Notes: generated by a model from the sequence alone, not told the origin. Positions 24,022 through 32,904 are shown, counted from the first letter of the stretch. The stretch: 64,000 bases of DNA from Pontibacillus chungwhensis BH030062 (GCF_000770675.1 NZ_AVBG01000002.1:124001-188000), one strand, 5' to 3'. Made by a program: numbers and translations.

Positions 24022-24030
24022 ACTTATACA

Positions 24031-24061
24031 GCACAAAAGCGCCTCTTGGGCGCTTTTGTGC
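24031..24061 (-). terminator. Terminator of the TudS-like gene
   Basis: GCACAAAAGCGCC and GGCGCTTTTGTGC pair with a short loop, directly after the stop at 24064. Confidence 0.65.
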
Positions 24062-24063
24062 GT

Positions 24064-25035
24064 TTATGTGTAGGCTCTTCCTTTGCCTGAGTCACTTATT
24101 TCAACAAGGTCTTCTGGGTAGGGCTGAAAATAGGTTTGTCCTAATAAGTAATCATCCTGAAAGCGGATTACCCATGATTTTAGTATACCTAGCACCGTGC
24201 TAAGCGGTATTTTTTCATCATAATACTTATCCAATTCATCAAGAAAGTATTGCTTTTCTCCTCTTGTCAGCTCGTTTTTGAAATACCCCGAAATATGCTG
24301 ACATACGTTTACATTTGACTTTCGACTTGGAGCCCTTCTTAACATCCAACCTAATTTTTCTTCATAAGCATCCAGAACTTCTTCAATCGATAATTGATCA
24401 TGATTGGCTACAATTCGCCCCATGTCTTTTAATGTCTTTTGGTTGTAAGACATAAATAAGTATTTGTTTTCAGAATGAAAAGCGACCAGGTCCTTCATAG
24501 ATGGTGTTTGCTTCATTTCACGAAAGCTTGCTAAAGTAAAAAGTTTCGTAAAGAAATGCTCCCTGATTCGGAAATTCTTCAGTCGTCCTTCTTCTTCAAT
24601 CGCTAAAGCTTCGTGTTCATTTAGCACTTCTTGAGCGAAGAGACCTTTTGTCTTTCCGACTACTGGAGACTTTTCTAACTTGTCATAAACTTTTACATCC
24701 TGAATCCCACACGTAGGTGATCGGTTCTTAAGTAAAAAGCCATCCACATCCGGTAAAGAACTAAGAAACCCTTTAGCGAAATGAGTCATAGCATCTGTTA
24801 AATCATCCCCGCTTGAAGGTTGCATTAGACGCTCTTCCTCCCCTTCTCGAACAATCCGAATAACGTCACGTGGAACACCTAGCCCGATTTCCATCTCAGG
24901 GCATACAGGTATAAATGTTACATATGGCATTAATCGTTGAACCACTTTGTCCGGAATGAGTTCGCCATTGTATCGCACATGATCGAACTCTAAGCATTTA
25001 CTTACGACAAGTTTAGGTGTTGCAAAAGTCCGCAT
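24064..25035 (-). CDS. DUF523-DUF1722 fusion protein (TudS-like, YbgA-like)
   Basis: A 323-residue protein of two domains. The N-terminal DUF523 (about 1-150) has three cysteines in conserved places: VVSKCLEF, FIPVCPEMEIGLGVPR and KNRSPTCGI. DUF523 includes TudS, a [4Fe-4S] 2-thiouracil desulfidase whose cluster is held by three cysteines. The C-terminal DUF1722 (about 175-300, as in E. coli YbgA) is helical, with KYLFMSYNQKTLKDMGRIVAN. The fused form may desulfurise thiolated bases or tRNA breakdown products; that is inference. ATG at 25035 has GAGGGA before it, better than ATG at 25050. Solitary. Confidence 0.88.
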   Translation of the reverse strand: MRTFATPKLVVSKCLEFDHVRYNGELIPDKVVQRLMPYVTFIPVCPEMEIGLGVPRDVIRIVREGEEERLMQPSSGDDLTDAMTHFAKGFLSSLPDVDGFLLKNRSPTCGIQDVKVYDKLEKSPVVGKTKGLFAQEVLNEHEALAIEEEGRLKNFRIREHFFTKLFTLASFREMKQTPSMKDLVAFHSENKYLFMSYNQKTLKDMGRIVANHDQLSIEEVLDAYEEKLGWMLRRAPSRKSNVNVCQHISGYFKNELTRGEKQYFLDELDKYYDEKIPLSTVLGILKSWVIRFQDDYLLGQTYFQPYPEDLVEISDSGKGRAYT

Positions 25036-25201
25036 ATCAAAATCCCTCATTTTTAGAAATAGTGTAGGTTCATTGTAGAGTCCATTCCCGTTCTATTCGA
25101 ATTTCAATAGTTTCTATTGTTTCCTGGAACCGATTATTTCATGACTTCTCTTTTAGACCGATGTTATTTTATAATGAATTCGTAATCGCTTTCTGAAATA
25201 A

Positions 25202-25248
25202 GTTTCCGTCTGCTTTAATGGAGCTTAAGGTGGGCCTGGAAATCACTC
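25202..25248. repeat. Repeat A3: left-hand remnant of family A
   Basis: From GTTTCCGTCTGCTTTAATGG through AAGGTGGGCCTGGAAAT to CACTC it matches the end of complete copies, then breaks off at 25249 without core or second arm. The rest of 25036-25480 is AT-rich with nothing else recognisable. Confidence 0.8.
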
Positions 25249-25500
25249 TTTTGGCAACAGACCCATCCTGAACAAGTGTCTCAATTTCGATTCGTTCAAG
25301 ATTACCACCCTAATTTTGAACGAACTTGTTATAAAATTAACAATAGTAAACATGAACAGAGCCTAATGGTTGCATTGTTTCTATGACGTATAACTATTCA
25401 CTTCCATAAATTTTTATTAGCATTTCATCCTTGTATGTATTAAAATGAATTTTGTTGCATTTTTATGTCGGATATACTGTGTACCTGGAGGATTAGAACC

Positions 25501-26868
25501 ATGAACTCTAAAAATAAATTTCCGTTCAAACCAATGAATCATTTTCTATTTATTATTCCATCTCTTATCGGAATTCTTTTATTTATGACGCCAATAAAAT
25601 TTGAAGATAGTATCACGATCCCAATTGCACATTTTGCATCTAATCTTCAAACAGCATTGCAAGGTCAGTTACCTGCGATCATGACGTTTATTATTACCAT
25701 TACAGCCATTCTGACGCTCATCGCGAAGCTAACAAATGGACAGGCTGTAAAGAAATCACCGTTCTTTACTGGACTTTTATTCGTCCCTTGGTCTTGGACG
25801 ATCATCCGTGTAGTCGGGGCTGTCTTTGCCATTATGACCTTTTACAAGTTAGGTCCAGAAGAAGTTTATTCAAGCGCTACCGGAGGGCTTCTGCTTGGTG
25901 GAGAGGGTAGTTTGTTACACATCTTATTTACTGTCTTCCTATTTGCAGGAATGTTCTTGCCACTGCTTTTAAATTTTGGACTGCTTGAATTCTTCGGTAT
26001 CTTATTAACCAAAATCATGCGTCCCCTTTTCACGCTTCCAGGTCGCTCTTCCATCGACTCCTTAGCTTCTTGGCTTGGAGATGGGACCATCGGGGTTCTG
26101 TTAACGAGCAAGCAGTACGAAGAAGGGCATTATACAAAGCGTGAGGCTGCTGTTGTAGGGACAACATTCTCAGTCGTTTCAATCACATTCACCTTAGTTG
26201 TAATCGATCAGGTAAAGTTGGGTCATATGTTTGCTCCATTCTACGGAACGGTTCTTTTAGCAGGTGTCATTGCAGCAATCATCATGCCCCGCATACCACC
26301 TTTATCAAGAAAAGAAGATTCTTATGTTAATGGTGAGGAAAAGAAACCTGAACCCGGAACGCCAAAAGGCTATAACGCTCTTACATGGGGATATTACAAG
26401 GCAGTCGAACGTACAAAGCAGGCGCCTAGCCTTCCTCAGTTTATCAAACAAGGTTGTCAAAATATTTTAGACATGTGGATGGGTGTTGCACCAATTATCA
26501 TGGCAATCGGAACCGTGACACTCATCATTGCAGAACACACACCGTTCTTCTCATGGATCGGAATGCCGTTCATTCCTTTATTAGAACTGTTGCAAATACC
26601 AGAAGCAGCAGCAGCGTCTGAAACCATTCTAGTTGGTTTTGCTGACATGTTCCTTCCAGCTCTGCTCGGAAGCTCAATCGAAAGTGAAATGACCCGCTTC
26701 ATTATCGCTGCTCTTTCTGTTACCCAGCTTATTTATATGTCAGAAGTCGGTGGAGTTGTATTAGGATCTAAGATTCCAATTGACTTTAAAGAGCTATTCA
26801 TTCTCTTCATTGAACGTACTCTCATTACACTGCCTGTCATTACACTTGTAGCTCATTGGATATTCTAA
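25501..26868 (+). CDS. yjiH: YjiH-family membrane protein (nucleoside-recognition Gate domain)
   Basis: A 455-residue polytopic membrane protein. The central region LPGRSSIDSLASWLGDGTIG followed by VLLTSKQYEEGHYTKREAAVVGT is the typical YjiH/Gate-domain block, with the mirrored motif IESEMTRFIIAALSVTQLIY near the C-terminus. The family is annotated as putative transporters related to nucleoside or spore-maturation proteins; the substrate is unknown. GGAGG precedes ATG at 25501; a longer frame from 25465 lacks a ribosome site. The gene is single and ends at a strong terminator. Confidence 0.88.
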   Translation: MNSKNKFPFKPMNHFLFIIPSLIGILLFMTPIKFEDSITIPIAHFASNLQTALQGQLPAIMTFIITITAILTLIAKLTNGQAVKKSPFFTGLLFVPWSWTIIRVVGAVFAIMTFYKLGPEEVYSSATGGLLLGGEGSLLHILFTVFLFAGMFLPLLLNFGLLEFFGILLTKIMRPLFTLPGRSSIDSLASWLGDGTIGVLLTSKQYEEGHYTKREAAVVGTTFSVVSITFTLVVIDQVKLGHMFAPFYGTVLLAGVIAAIIMPRIPPLSRKEDSYVNGEEKKPEPGTPKGYNALTWGYYKAVERTKQAPSLPQFIKQGCQNILDMWMGVAPIIMAIGTVTLIIAEHTPFFSWIGMPFIPLLELLQIPEAAAASETILVGFADMFLPALLGSSIESEMTRFIIAALSVTQLIYMSEVGGVVLGSKIPIDFKELFILFIERTLITLPVITLVAHWIF

Positions 26869-26880
26869 GAATGTTTTATA

Positions 26881-26919
26881 AAAACCCCCGAAAAGTTTCA
26901 TAACTTTTCGGGGGTTTTT
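26881..26919 (+). terminator. Strong terminator after yjiH
   Basis: CCCCCGAAAAGTT and AACTTTTCGGGGG pair with loop TCAT, followed by TTTTT. Confidence 0.92.
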
Positions 26920-27029
26920 AATTATATCTTGGCTCTGTTAAAGCTTAATATTGTTATTCTTTATAACAAGCTTGTTCAAGAATAGGGCATGATTATTGAA
27001 GACTCGAAGCTGAGACATTTAGTCAGTAT

Positions 27030-27071
27030 AGGTCCTTTGCAATAAAAGAGCTTGGGCAGGGGAAAGGACCT
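27030..27071. repeat. Inverted repeat in the yjiH-DJ-1 gap
   Basis: AGGTCCTTT (27030-27038) and AAAGGACCT (27063-27071) are perfect 9-bp arms with a 24-nt loop. The tail motif GAAGACTCGAAGCTGAGA of module M lies just before it (26998-27015). Function unknown. Confidence 0.5.
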
Positions 27072-27117
27072 GCTTATTATAGTTACTCCTCAGCCCCCCA
27101 TCCCACAAATATAGCGC

Positions 27118-27291
27118 GTTTCCGTCTCTCCTCATTTGGCAAAGGTGGGCCTGGAAATTGCGAGACTCCTGCGGGAGAAAGAGGTCGACGAGACCCCGCA
27201 GGGTGGTTTCCCCGAGGAGGCTCGACAGCTCGCCCGCGGAAAGCGAGTGATTTCCAGGCCCACCTTAGGCTCCATTAAAGCTGACGGAAAC
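27118..27291. repeat. Repeat A4: complete family A element, reverse orientation
   Basis: Outer ends GTTTCCGTC and GACGGAAAC; arms AAGGTGGGCCTGGAAAT (27142-27158) and ATTTCCAGGCCCACCTT (27250-27266) pair over 17 bp. The core runs opposite to A2. Very close in sequence to A8 at 61643, 34 kb away. Confidence 0.92.
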
Positions 27292-27321
27292 CTCTCTCCA
27301 TCTATCTCAAAACATCTCTAT

Positions 27322-27358
27322 TTCAGTTTCAAGTCTTCCATATAAGAAGGCTTATACC
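27322..27358. repeat. Module M2 beside A4 (inverted copy of M1)
   Basis: On the minus strand it reads CTTATATGGAAGACTTGAAA, matching the module at 18873-18899, and on the plus strand CCATATAAGAAGGCTTATA. It sits at the same end of the A element as M1 does at A2, once the inversion of A4 is allowed for. Confidence 0.55.
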
Positions 27359-27382
27359 CCGAGCCTAACTATTAAACATAAC

Positions 27383-27410
27383 AAAAGGCAGGGGATGACT
27401 CCCCTGCCTT
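27383..27410 (-). terminator. Terminator after the DJ-1/PfpI gene
   Basis: AAGGCAGGGGA and TCCCCTGCCTT form the stem; a U-rich run TTTTGTT follows on the minus strand. Confidence 0.82.
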
Positions 27411-27468
27411 CCTTTATAAAACGTATCCCCCTGAGAGGCAAAGCCTTCATTAGGTTACGGTTTACACA

Positions 27469-28131
27469 TTATTGACCAAGCTTTTGAACAACCTTGCGAG
27501 CAGCGGCTAAGCTTGATTGTGGGTTTTGTCCAGTTACAAGATTTCCATCTGCTTCAACATGTTCCGTGTAGTTTGGTTCAGCCATGAAAGTAGCACCGAG
27601 CTCTGTCAGTCGGGTCTCTAGAAGGAATGGTACTTTTCCGTCTAGTCCTTGGTCCTTCTCTTCGGCGTTAGTGAAGGCTGTCAGGCGCATCCCATCGATA
27701 TATGACTTCCCGCTATGATCCGTTACGCCTACAAAAGCGGCAGGACCGTGGCATACGGAACCAATTACTTTGTTTTGTTCAAAGAAAGGTTGCAGAGCTT
27801 TCTTAATAGCTTCGTTGTCCGGGAAATCTACCATTGTACCGTGTCCACCTGGCAAGAATACCCCTGAGTAGTCTTCAGGGTTCACATCGCTAAGGACTGC
27901 AGTATCTTTTAGAGGTTCCATTACCCCTTCCCATTCATCCGGCTCCTCGCCAGAAATACTGTTCGGATCAATCGGAATTTCGCCACCTGCCACACTTGCT
28001 ACGGTAACGTCATATCCTGCTTGTGTAAATTCCATATAAGGTTCAGCAAACTCTGAAAGCCATAAGCCTGTTTGATGATCATCGTCTAGCACTCCTGCAT
28101 TCGTTACGATCATTAACATTTTATTTGCCAC
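27469..28131 (-). CDS. DJ-1/PfpI-family protein (class I glutamine amidotransferase-like, Hsp31/GLO III type)
   Basis: A 220-residue protein. The N-terminal TGLWLSEFAEPYMEFTQAGY and the nucleophile elbow VIGSVCHGPAAF with Cys in a strained turn are typical of the branch that includes YraA/Hsp31-like glyoxalase III and deglycase-like enzymes. The acid partner is probably the Glu in SEFAEPY and the histidine is in CHG. Members detoxify methylglyoxal or act as stress chaperones. The start is GTG at 28131 behind AAAAGGAG. Solitary, with its own terminator. Detailed activity cannot be told from sequence. Confidence 0.88.
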   Translation of the reverse strand: MANKMLMIVTNAGVLDDDHQTGLWLSEFAEPYMEFTQAGYDVTVASVAGGEIPIDPNSISGEEPDEWEGVMEPLKDTAVLSDVNPEDYSGVFLPGGHGTMVDFPDNEAIKKALQPFFEQNKVIGSVCHGPAAFVGVTDHSGKSYIDGMRLTAFTNAEEKDQGLDGKVPFLLETRLTELGATFMAEPNYTEHVEADGNLVTGQNPQSSLAAARKVVQKLGQ

Positions 28132-28330
28132 TTTTTACACACTCCTTTTATCCAACACGCTTTTATCTTCGTCTCTACTACTTTATTTACACCAAATAAA
28201 CGTTTCTAAACGTCATGTTGCATATCCTATACATGTTTAAGAAGATGCCATTTGGGAAGTTAAAACGTAATCACCCAGCTACCATATCTTACACCTCTTT
28301 CTATAACAAAAGAAAAGGAGAGTTGAACAG

Positions 28331-28564
28331 TTGAAACAAAAACGTCCGTATTCTGTTCACCGAAGGCATTTAATCATATTTTTTCAGACCCAAGAATGGG
28401 TGAAAAATTGGCGTGGAGCCAGGAAACCGAGTATCCAGACCCTTTCCCTTTTCACTGGATATTCTGAAGAAAGCATCATCGAGTCTATGGAATTCGGGCA
28501 TCCTTCTTTGATTGAGAGAGGGCCAGAATTCCGGCACTACGTAAAAAGTACAACAAGTGTGTAA
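28331..28564 (+). CDS. Mini-protein resembling region 3 of SigB-type sigma factors
   Basis: A 77-residue basic protein starting at TTG 28331, eight bases after GGAGAG. The stretch RKPSIQTLSLFTGYSEESII followed by ESMEFGHPSL resembles region 3 of sigma-B (remembered as RSPLITEIADHLGLSEEEVL then EIMEMGQSY), and the start YSVHRRH resembles the WSVHVPRR end of region 2. No regions 1, 2.1-2.3 or 4 are present in any frame nearby. It could be a decayed sigma gene, a stand-alone domain that competes for RNA polymerase or an anti-sigma factor, or a chance likeness. It is flanked by its own terminator. Confidence 0.6.
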   Translation: MKQKRPYSVHRRHLIIFFQTQEWVKNWRGARKPSIQTLSLFTGYSEESIIESMEFGHPSLIERGPEFRHYVKSTTSV

Positions 28565-28630
28565 TAGGTATGGGCTGGGTAACTGTCTGTATCCCTTTTA
28601 AGGAAGTCCTTATGTGACAGGCAGGCATGG

Positions 28631-28666
28631 AAAAGAGGCGCCTCTTAATAGAGACGCCTCTTTTTT
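28631..28666. terminator. Bidirectional terminator between convergent genes
   Basis: AAAAGAGGCG and CGCCTCTTTTTT form a stem (with an inner CTCT/AGAG pairing), serving both the mini-protein gene and the acyltransferase gene. Confidence 0.85.
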
Positions 28667-28697
28667 AATCCATTTATTTATATAAGCAGCATATTCC

Positions 28698-29711
28698 CTA
28701 TGATGAAGAACCTGAGTGTACCTTTGCAGGGTACTTCCTTACCTTCCAGCCTATTGAGCTCCATTGAATAATTGGGGAAACAAAGGATACGACAGGTCTA
28801 GAAACGAAGAGCCCCATTAATAAAAGGGAAAACGTTGCTAAATAAACTAAATCAAAAGGGGAATAAACGGAAATTAGATCGTGCTCACGAATGACTTGAA
28901 CGACGAAGCCATGCAATAAATAGACATAAAGAGTATAGGCTCCATACTTTGTCCATGTGTACGTTTTTGTTGGGATCCAGGATAGTACACTGAACGCCAT
29001 TAGTATGCTTACTATATAACTTCCGAATCGCATGAGACCTCCCCACTCTGGCATTCCAAGGGTTACATAAGATTTTGAGCCAAAGAACCACTCAGTTTCA
29101 TATGTTGGTCCAAATATAATGGCTAACGCTACAGAAAGCATGATTCCAAGAGCTAGCACTTTGGTTCTTGTTTCACGAAGCCAATTTAATTCGTCTGAGC
29201 CAATCCAATGACCAATAAGGAAAAACGGGAAGAACACGAAAGTTCTCGATAGGCTGAACGAATGATCAATCCCACTCATATATCCCACTAACACTCCGAT
29301 TTGAATAGAGATAAATATGGCTACGTGCTTAGGTAGTCGCCTGTACCAATAAAGCATAATATGCCAGCAAAACAGACTAACTAAGAACCAAAGCGCCCAT
29401 TGTGGCTCAAACGGAGGCTTCCACCATCCTGACTTTCCAATTAGAGCATAATAGATTGTATAAATAGCTTGAAAACTTAAATATGGAAGCAGGAGTTTTT
29501 TAAATAATTTTCCCACATACGCTTTGCTCATCGTGGCTTGAGCGAAATAACCTGAAACAATAATAAATGCAGGCATGTGAAATGTGTAAACCCACTGGTA
29601 AAGAACACTATATATTGAATGTTGATCCTTATACGGCTGAATGACGTGGCCAAATACAACAAGGAACATTAAAATCCATTTCGCATTGTCGAAATAGGCT
29701 TCCCTTTTCAA
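28698..29711 (-). CDS. Acyltransferase family 3 membrane protein
   Basis: A 337-residue membrane protein with about ten hydrophobic segments. The family start YFDNAKWILMFLVVFGHVIQ contains the catalytic-type histidine in FGH; YTFHMPAFIIVSGYFA and YLLHGFVVQVIREH follow. It belongs with OatA-N/NolL-type acyltransferases that move acetyl groups onto sugars of the envelope; the acceptor is unknown. I start at TTG 29711, five bases after GGAGGGGG; ATG at 29747 would put that site inside the gene. It lies 111 bp after the ku stop in the same direction. Confidence 0.85.
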   Translation of the reverse strand: MKREAYFDNAKWILMFLVVFGHVIQPYKDQHSIYSVLYQWVYTFHMPAFIIVSGYFAQATMSKAYVGKLFKKLLLPYLSFQAIYTIYYALIGKSGWWKPPFEPQWALWFLVSLFCWHIMLYWYRRLPKHVAIFISIQIGVLVGYMSGIDHSFSLSRTFVFFPFFLIGHWIGSDELNWLRETRTKVLALGIMLSVALAIIFGPTYETEWFFGSKSYVTLGMPEWGGLMRFGSYIVSILMAFSVLSWIPTKTYTWTKYGAYTLYVYLLHGFVVQVIREHDLISVYSPFDLVYLATFSLLLMGLFVSRPVVSFVSPIIQWSSIGWKVRKYPAKVHSGSSS

Positions 29712-29822
29712 AGTAACCCCCTCCTTCAGAACGGTTACTATAGACATTCGTAAAAGGTGGGGGTTTTAAGGAGGATGTTACCAAATTGTAAAATGCGTAA
29801 AATGGAAATGTAATGTTTATTA

Positions 29823-30677
29823 TTAAGAGGTTTTTTTTGAAGTTGACTTCTGCTCGTTCCCTGTTTTAGCAGACTTCTTCTTCGTTGTTTTCTTTTTCGT
29901 CTTTTTCTGATTCTTATCAAGAGACTTTTCTAGTGCTTCCATTAGATCTGTGACGTTATCAGGTGTTGGCTTTGGTTCAGCAGTAGATATGTCTTCATTA
30001 TTTTTCTTCGCTTCTATAAGGTCTAATAAAGCTTGGCGATAATCGTCTTTATACTGTTCAGGATCAAATTCACTTGTTAGCTGTTCTACGAGGGTTTTAG
30101 CCGTTTCTAATTCCTTTTTCCCTAATTCAGTTTCTTCCGGGACATTCGGAACTTCCTTCACATCCCTTACCTCATCCGGATAGTGGATGGTCTCCATCAC
30201 CAATGTGTTCTCATACACTCTTACCATAGCTAACTGTTCCTTAGAACGGATGATGATCTTAGCTACCCCGATTTTTTCCGTATCTAAAAGGGTTTGTCTC
30301 AGAAGTGAATAGGCCTTTGTTCCACCTTCGTCAGGAGAAAGGTAATAACTCTTTTCAAAATAGATGGGATCAATGTCGGATAGTTTTACGAAGTCCATAA
30401 TTTCAACAGCCTTATCTGTCTGTTCTTTCTTTAACTCCTCTAGTTCTTCATCATCCAATACAACAAACTTATTCTTTGCATATTCATACGCCTTCACAAT
30501 CTCTTCTTTCTCAACTTCTCTTTCACAAACTGGACACGTACGTTCATATTCAATAGGTGATTTACACTCTTCATGGAGCTGACGTAGGCTAATATCTTTG
30601 TTCTCTGTTGCGGAGTGTAATTTAACCGGGATGTTCACAAGTCCAAAGCTAATGGTCCCTTTCCACATTGTATGCAC
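29823..30677 (-). CDS. ku: Ku protein (non-homologous end joining)
   Basis: A 284-residue bacterial Ku. The family start MWKGTISFGLVNIPVKLHSA and the block SDIDPIYFEKSYYLSPDEGG are clear; a CPVCERE pair follows HEECK. The last 50 residues are a lysine-rich tail (KKTKKKTTKKK), a DNA-binding extension common in bacterial Ku. A homodimer rings DNA ends and recruits LigD. The start is GTG at 30677 with AAGGAGAG seven bases upstream. It is divergent from ligD with 445 bp between, which hold repeats. Together they give end joining for dormant cells or spores. Confidence 0.96.
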   Translation of the reverse strand: MHTMWKGTISFGLVNIPVKLHSATENKDISLRQLHEECKSPIEYERTCPVCEREVEKEEIVKAYEYAKNKFVVLDDEELEELKKEQTDKAVEIMDFVKLSDIDPIYFEKSYYLSPDEGGTKAYSLLRQTLLDTEKIGVAKIIIRSKEQLAMVRVYENTLVMETIHYPDEVRDVKEVPNVPEETELGKKELETAKTLVEQLTSEFDPEQYKDDYRQALLDLIEAKKNNEDISTAEPKPTPDNVTDLMEALEKSLDKNQKKTKKKTTKKKSAKTGNEQKSTSKKTS

Positions 30678-30773
30678 GTCTTCACTCTCCTTTTTCTTTT
30701 AGCGTTTGCTAATGGGGTGGGTTTTATGTTGAGTGTGAGTAAATCATGTTGTCTTACGTACACTAAAGTGAAA

Positions 30774-30951
30774 GGGGCCGTTACGTTTGTTGGGTGGTTG
30801 GGGTGTGTCTTTGGAACGACTCGCTTTCCGCGGGCGAGCTGTCGAGCCTCCTCCCTCACTCCGTTCAGTCCGGGGTCTCGTCTACCTCTTTCTCCCGCAG
30901 GAGTCTCCCCGTTCCCAAGACACCCCTGGCTAAATTTTATTAAACGGCCCC
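30774..30951. repeat. Repeat B2: complete family B element between ku and ligD
   Basis: Outer ends GGGGCCGTTA and TAAACGGCCCC. Inner arms GGGGTGTGTCTTTGGAAC (30800-30817) and GTTCCCAAGACACCCC (30911-30926) still pair although their sequence differs from B1 and B4. The core is in the forward orientation, with CGCTTTCCGCGGGCGAGC and CTCCCGCAGGAGTCTC. Confidence 0.85.
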
Positions 30952-30985
30952 ACAGCATAAATGAGGGAGGAGTGAAGAACCCTTG

Positions 30986-31043
30986 CCGCGCAAAGCGAGT
31001 GATTTACCGCACCGCCTTACGCTCGTTTCAAGCTAACAGAAAC
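30986..31043. repeat. Repeat A5: truncated family A element
   Basis: CAAAGCGAGTGATTT, then CACCGCCTTACGCTC and AGCTAACAGAAAC, match one half of A4/A8 with several changes. The other half is missing. It lies 34 bp after B2 and 80 bp before ligD. Confidence 0.7.
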
Positions 31044-31122
31044 ATCATCTCAGTTCGTGTACACTGCCCTGTTCTTGAATGAATATATTCCAAAAAACAT
31101 TTAAAAAAGGGAGGTTCTTATT

Positions 31123-32904
31123 TTGCAGCCAATGCTTCCAACGCTTTTAGAAGACATACCTACAGGAGAGGATTGGGTTTATGAGGTGAAATATGATGGG
31201 TTCAGAGCTTTGCTTCATTGGGCGGAGGATGGTGTGAGGTTGATGAGCCGAAATGGGAATGATTTGTCTGATCGTTTTCCTGAGATTATTAGTGAGCTTT
31301 CCAAGCAGACATCTTCTGTTAAAAAGGACCTTCCGCTTTTATTAGATGGAGAGATTTGTATACTGAATACACCTTTTCAAAGTCACTTCCCTTTGTTGCA
31401 GAAGCGAAATCGGATGAGGAGTGAGCAGTCTATTGTGCAAGCGGCTGAGGAGCGCCCTGCGACTTTCTTAGCATTTGACCTCCTCAAGGAAAAAGAGGAA
31501 TCCTATACGAACTCTCCTTATCATAAAAGACGAGATAGGCTTCTTAAGTGGGAGCATTGTGTACATGTTGTGGACAGTTATTCGGACGCTCGAGAGGTGC
31601 AAGATCTTGTCTTTTTACATAGGGGAGAGGGATTAGTCGCTAAGAATAAAAAGAGCTTGTACAAACCTGGTGAAAGAAGTGAAGATTGGATCAAAATTAA
31701 AAATTGGAGAACCATTCAAGCTTTCTTAACAACCTACAAGCCTGAGAACGGGTATTTCACTGCTGCTGTGTATAACGGGGATAACATTGTGGATGTAGGA
31801 TCTGTAAAGCATGGTCTGTCCACAGAGGATCAACAAACTCTTCAAACTTTCTTTACAAATAAAGGTGATAAAACCGCGGGTGTTTATACGCTTGAGCCGA
31901 GCATCTGTGTAGGGATCAACTGTCTCCATGCGCAGAAGAATGATCTACGCGAGCCCATGTTTTCTTCATTTTTACTTGAGTTATCCCCAGAAGAATGTAC
32001 AAGGGAGCAAATCGAGTGGGATTTAGCCCTTTTTCCACATGTGGACTATTCAAATACAGAGAAAATACTGTGGAAAGACTCCCATTTTCAAAAAAGACAT
32101 CTCCTCTTGTATTTAAGGCAGATTGCTCCTTACATGCTTCCATTTTTAAAAGATAAGAAGTTAACGGTCATTCGATTTCCTGATGGGATTAATCAGGAGT
32201 CTTTCTTTCAAAAACACTTGCCAGATTATGCGCCAGACTATGTAAATCGTATAGAAGGATCTAAGGAAACGTACATGGTTTGTAACGATTTGAATTCTCT
32301 ACTCTGGCACGGGAACCAAGGAGCCATTGAATATCACATCCCATTTGAGACTGTACAAGCATCAGCCCCAGATGAGATTGTATTTGACCTTGATCCTCCT
32401 GACAGAGAATCCTTCTCTCTGGCTATAAAGGCTGCCAACCTTCTTAAAATCATCTTTGACCGATTGAACCTTGAAGCTTATGTGAAGACAAGTGGCGGGA
32501 AAGGGATGCAAATTCATATTCCAATCCAAGCAGGAAGTTTAACGTATGAAGAAACCCGCTTATTCACTGAACATGTCGCACAATTACTCATTAACCAGGA
32601 GCCAGACCTTTTTACAACAGAGCGATTAAAGAAAAAGCGAGGGAACCGACTTTACATTGATTACGTCCAACACGCAGAAGGAAAGACCATCGTCGCCCCC
32701 TATTCACCACGTGGCCGTGAAGGCGCAAGCGTAGCAACACCTCTCTACTGGTCAGAAGTGAATGAATCATTAGATCCAGCTGATTTTCATATTGGAAATG
32801 TTTTAGAACGCGTGGAAACTAGAGGGTGCCCATTTGCCTCCTACCAGGAAGCACGTGAAACGCAGGATTTACAGTTGGTTAAAGAACTAATCGAGGAAGA
32901 TTAA
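31123..32904 (+). CDS. ligD: DNA ligase D (ligase-polymerase type)
   Basis: A 593-residue two-domain enzyme. The N-terminal ATP-dependent ligase has the adenylated lysine K23 in EVKYDGFRAL, followed by LLDGEICIL, EGLVAKNKKSLYKPG and DWIKIKNW. The C-terminal half is the archaeo-eukaryotic primase-like polymerase, with EYHIPFETVQASAPDEIVF, the metal-binding FDLDPPD and KTSGGKGMQIHIPI. No phosphoesterase domain exists, as in other Bacillus LigD. It fills and seals ends held by Ku. The start is TTG at 31123 with GGGAGG seven bases upstream. The stop is followed by an A/B chimeric repeat. Confidence 0.95.
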   Translation: MQPMLPTLLEDIPTGEDWVYEVKYDGFRALLHWAEDGVRLMSRNGNDLSDRFPEIISELSKQTSSVKKDLPLLLDGEICILNTPFQSHFPLLQKRNRMRSEQSIVQAAEERPATFLAFDLLKEKEESYTNSPYHKRRDRLLKWEHCVHVVDSYSDAREVQDLVFLHRGEGLVAKNKKSLYKPGERSEDWIKIKNWRTIQAFLTTYKPENGYFTAAVYNGDNIVDVGSVKHGLSTEDQQTLQTFFTNKGDKTAGVYTLEPSICVGINCLHAQKNDLREPMFSSFLLELSPEECTREQIEWDLALFPHVDYSNTEKILWKDSHFQKRHLLLYLRQIAPYMLPFLKDKKLTVIRFPDGINQESFFQKHLPDYAPDYVNRIEGSKETYMVCNDLNSLLWHGNQGAIEYHIPFETVQASAPDEIVFDLDPPDRESFSLAIKAANLLKIIFDRLNLEAYVKTSGGKGMQIHIPIQAGSLTYEETRLFTEHVAQLLINQEPDLFTTERLKKKRGNRLYIDYVQHAEGKTIVAPYSPRGREGASVATPLYWSEVNESLDPADFHIGNVLERVETRGCPFASYQEARETQDLQLVKELIEED

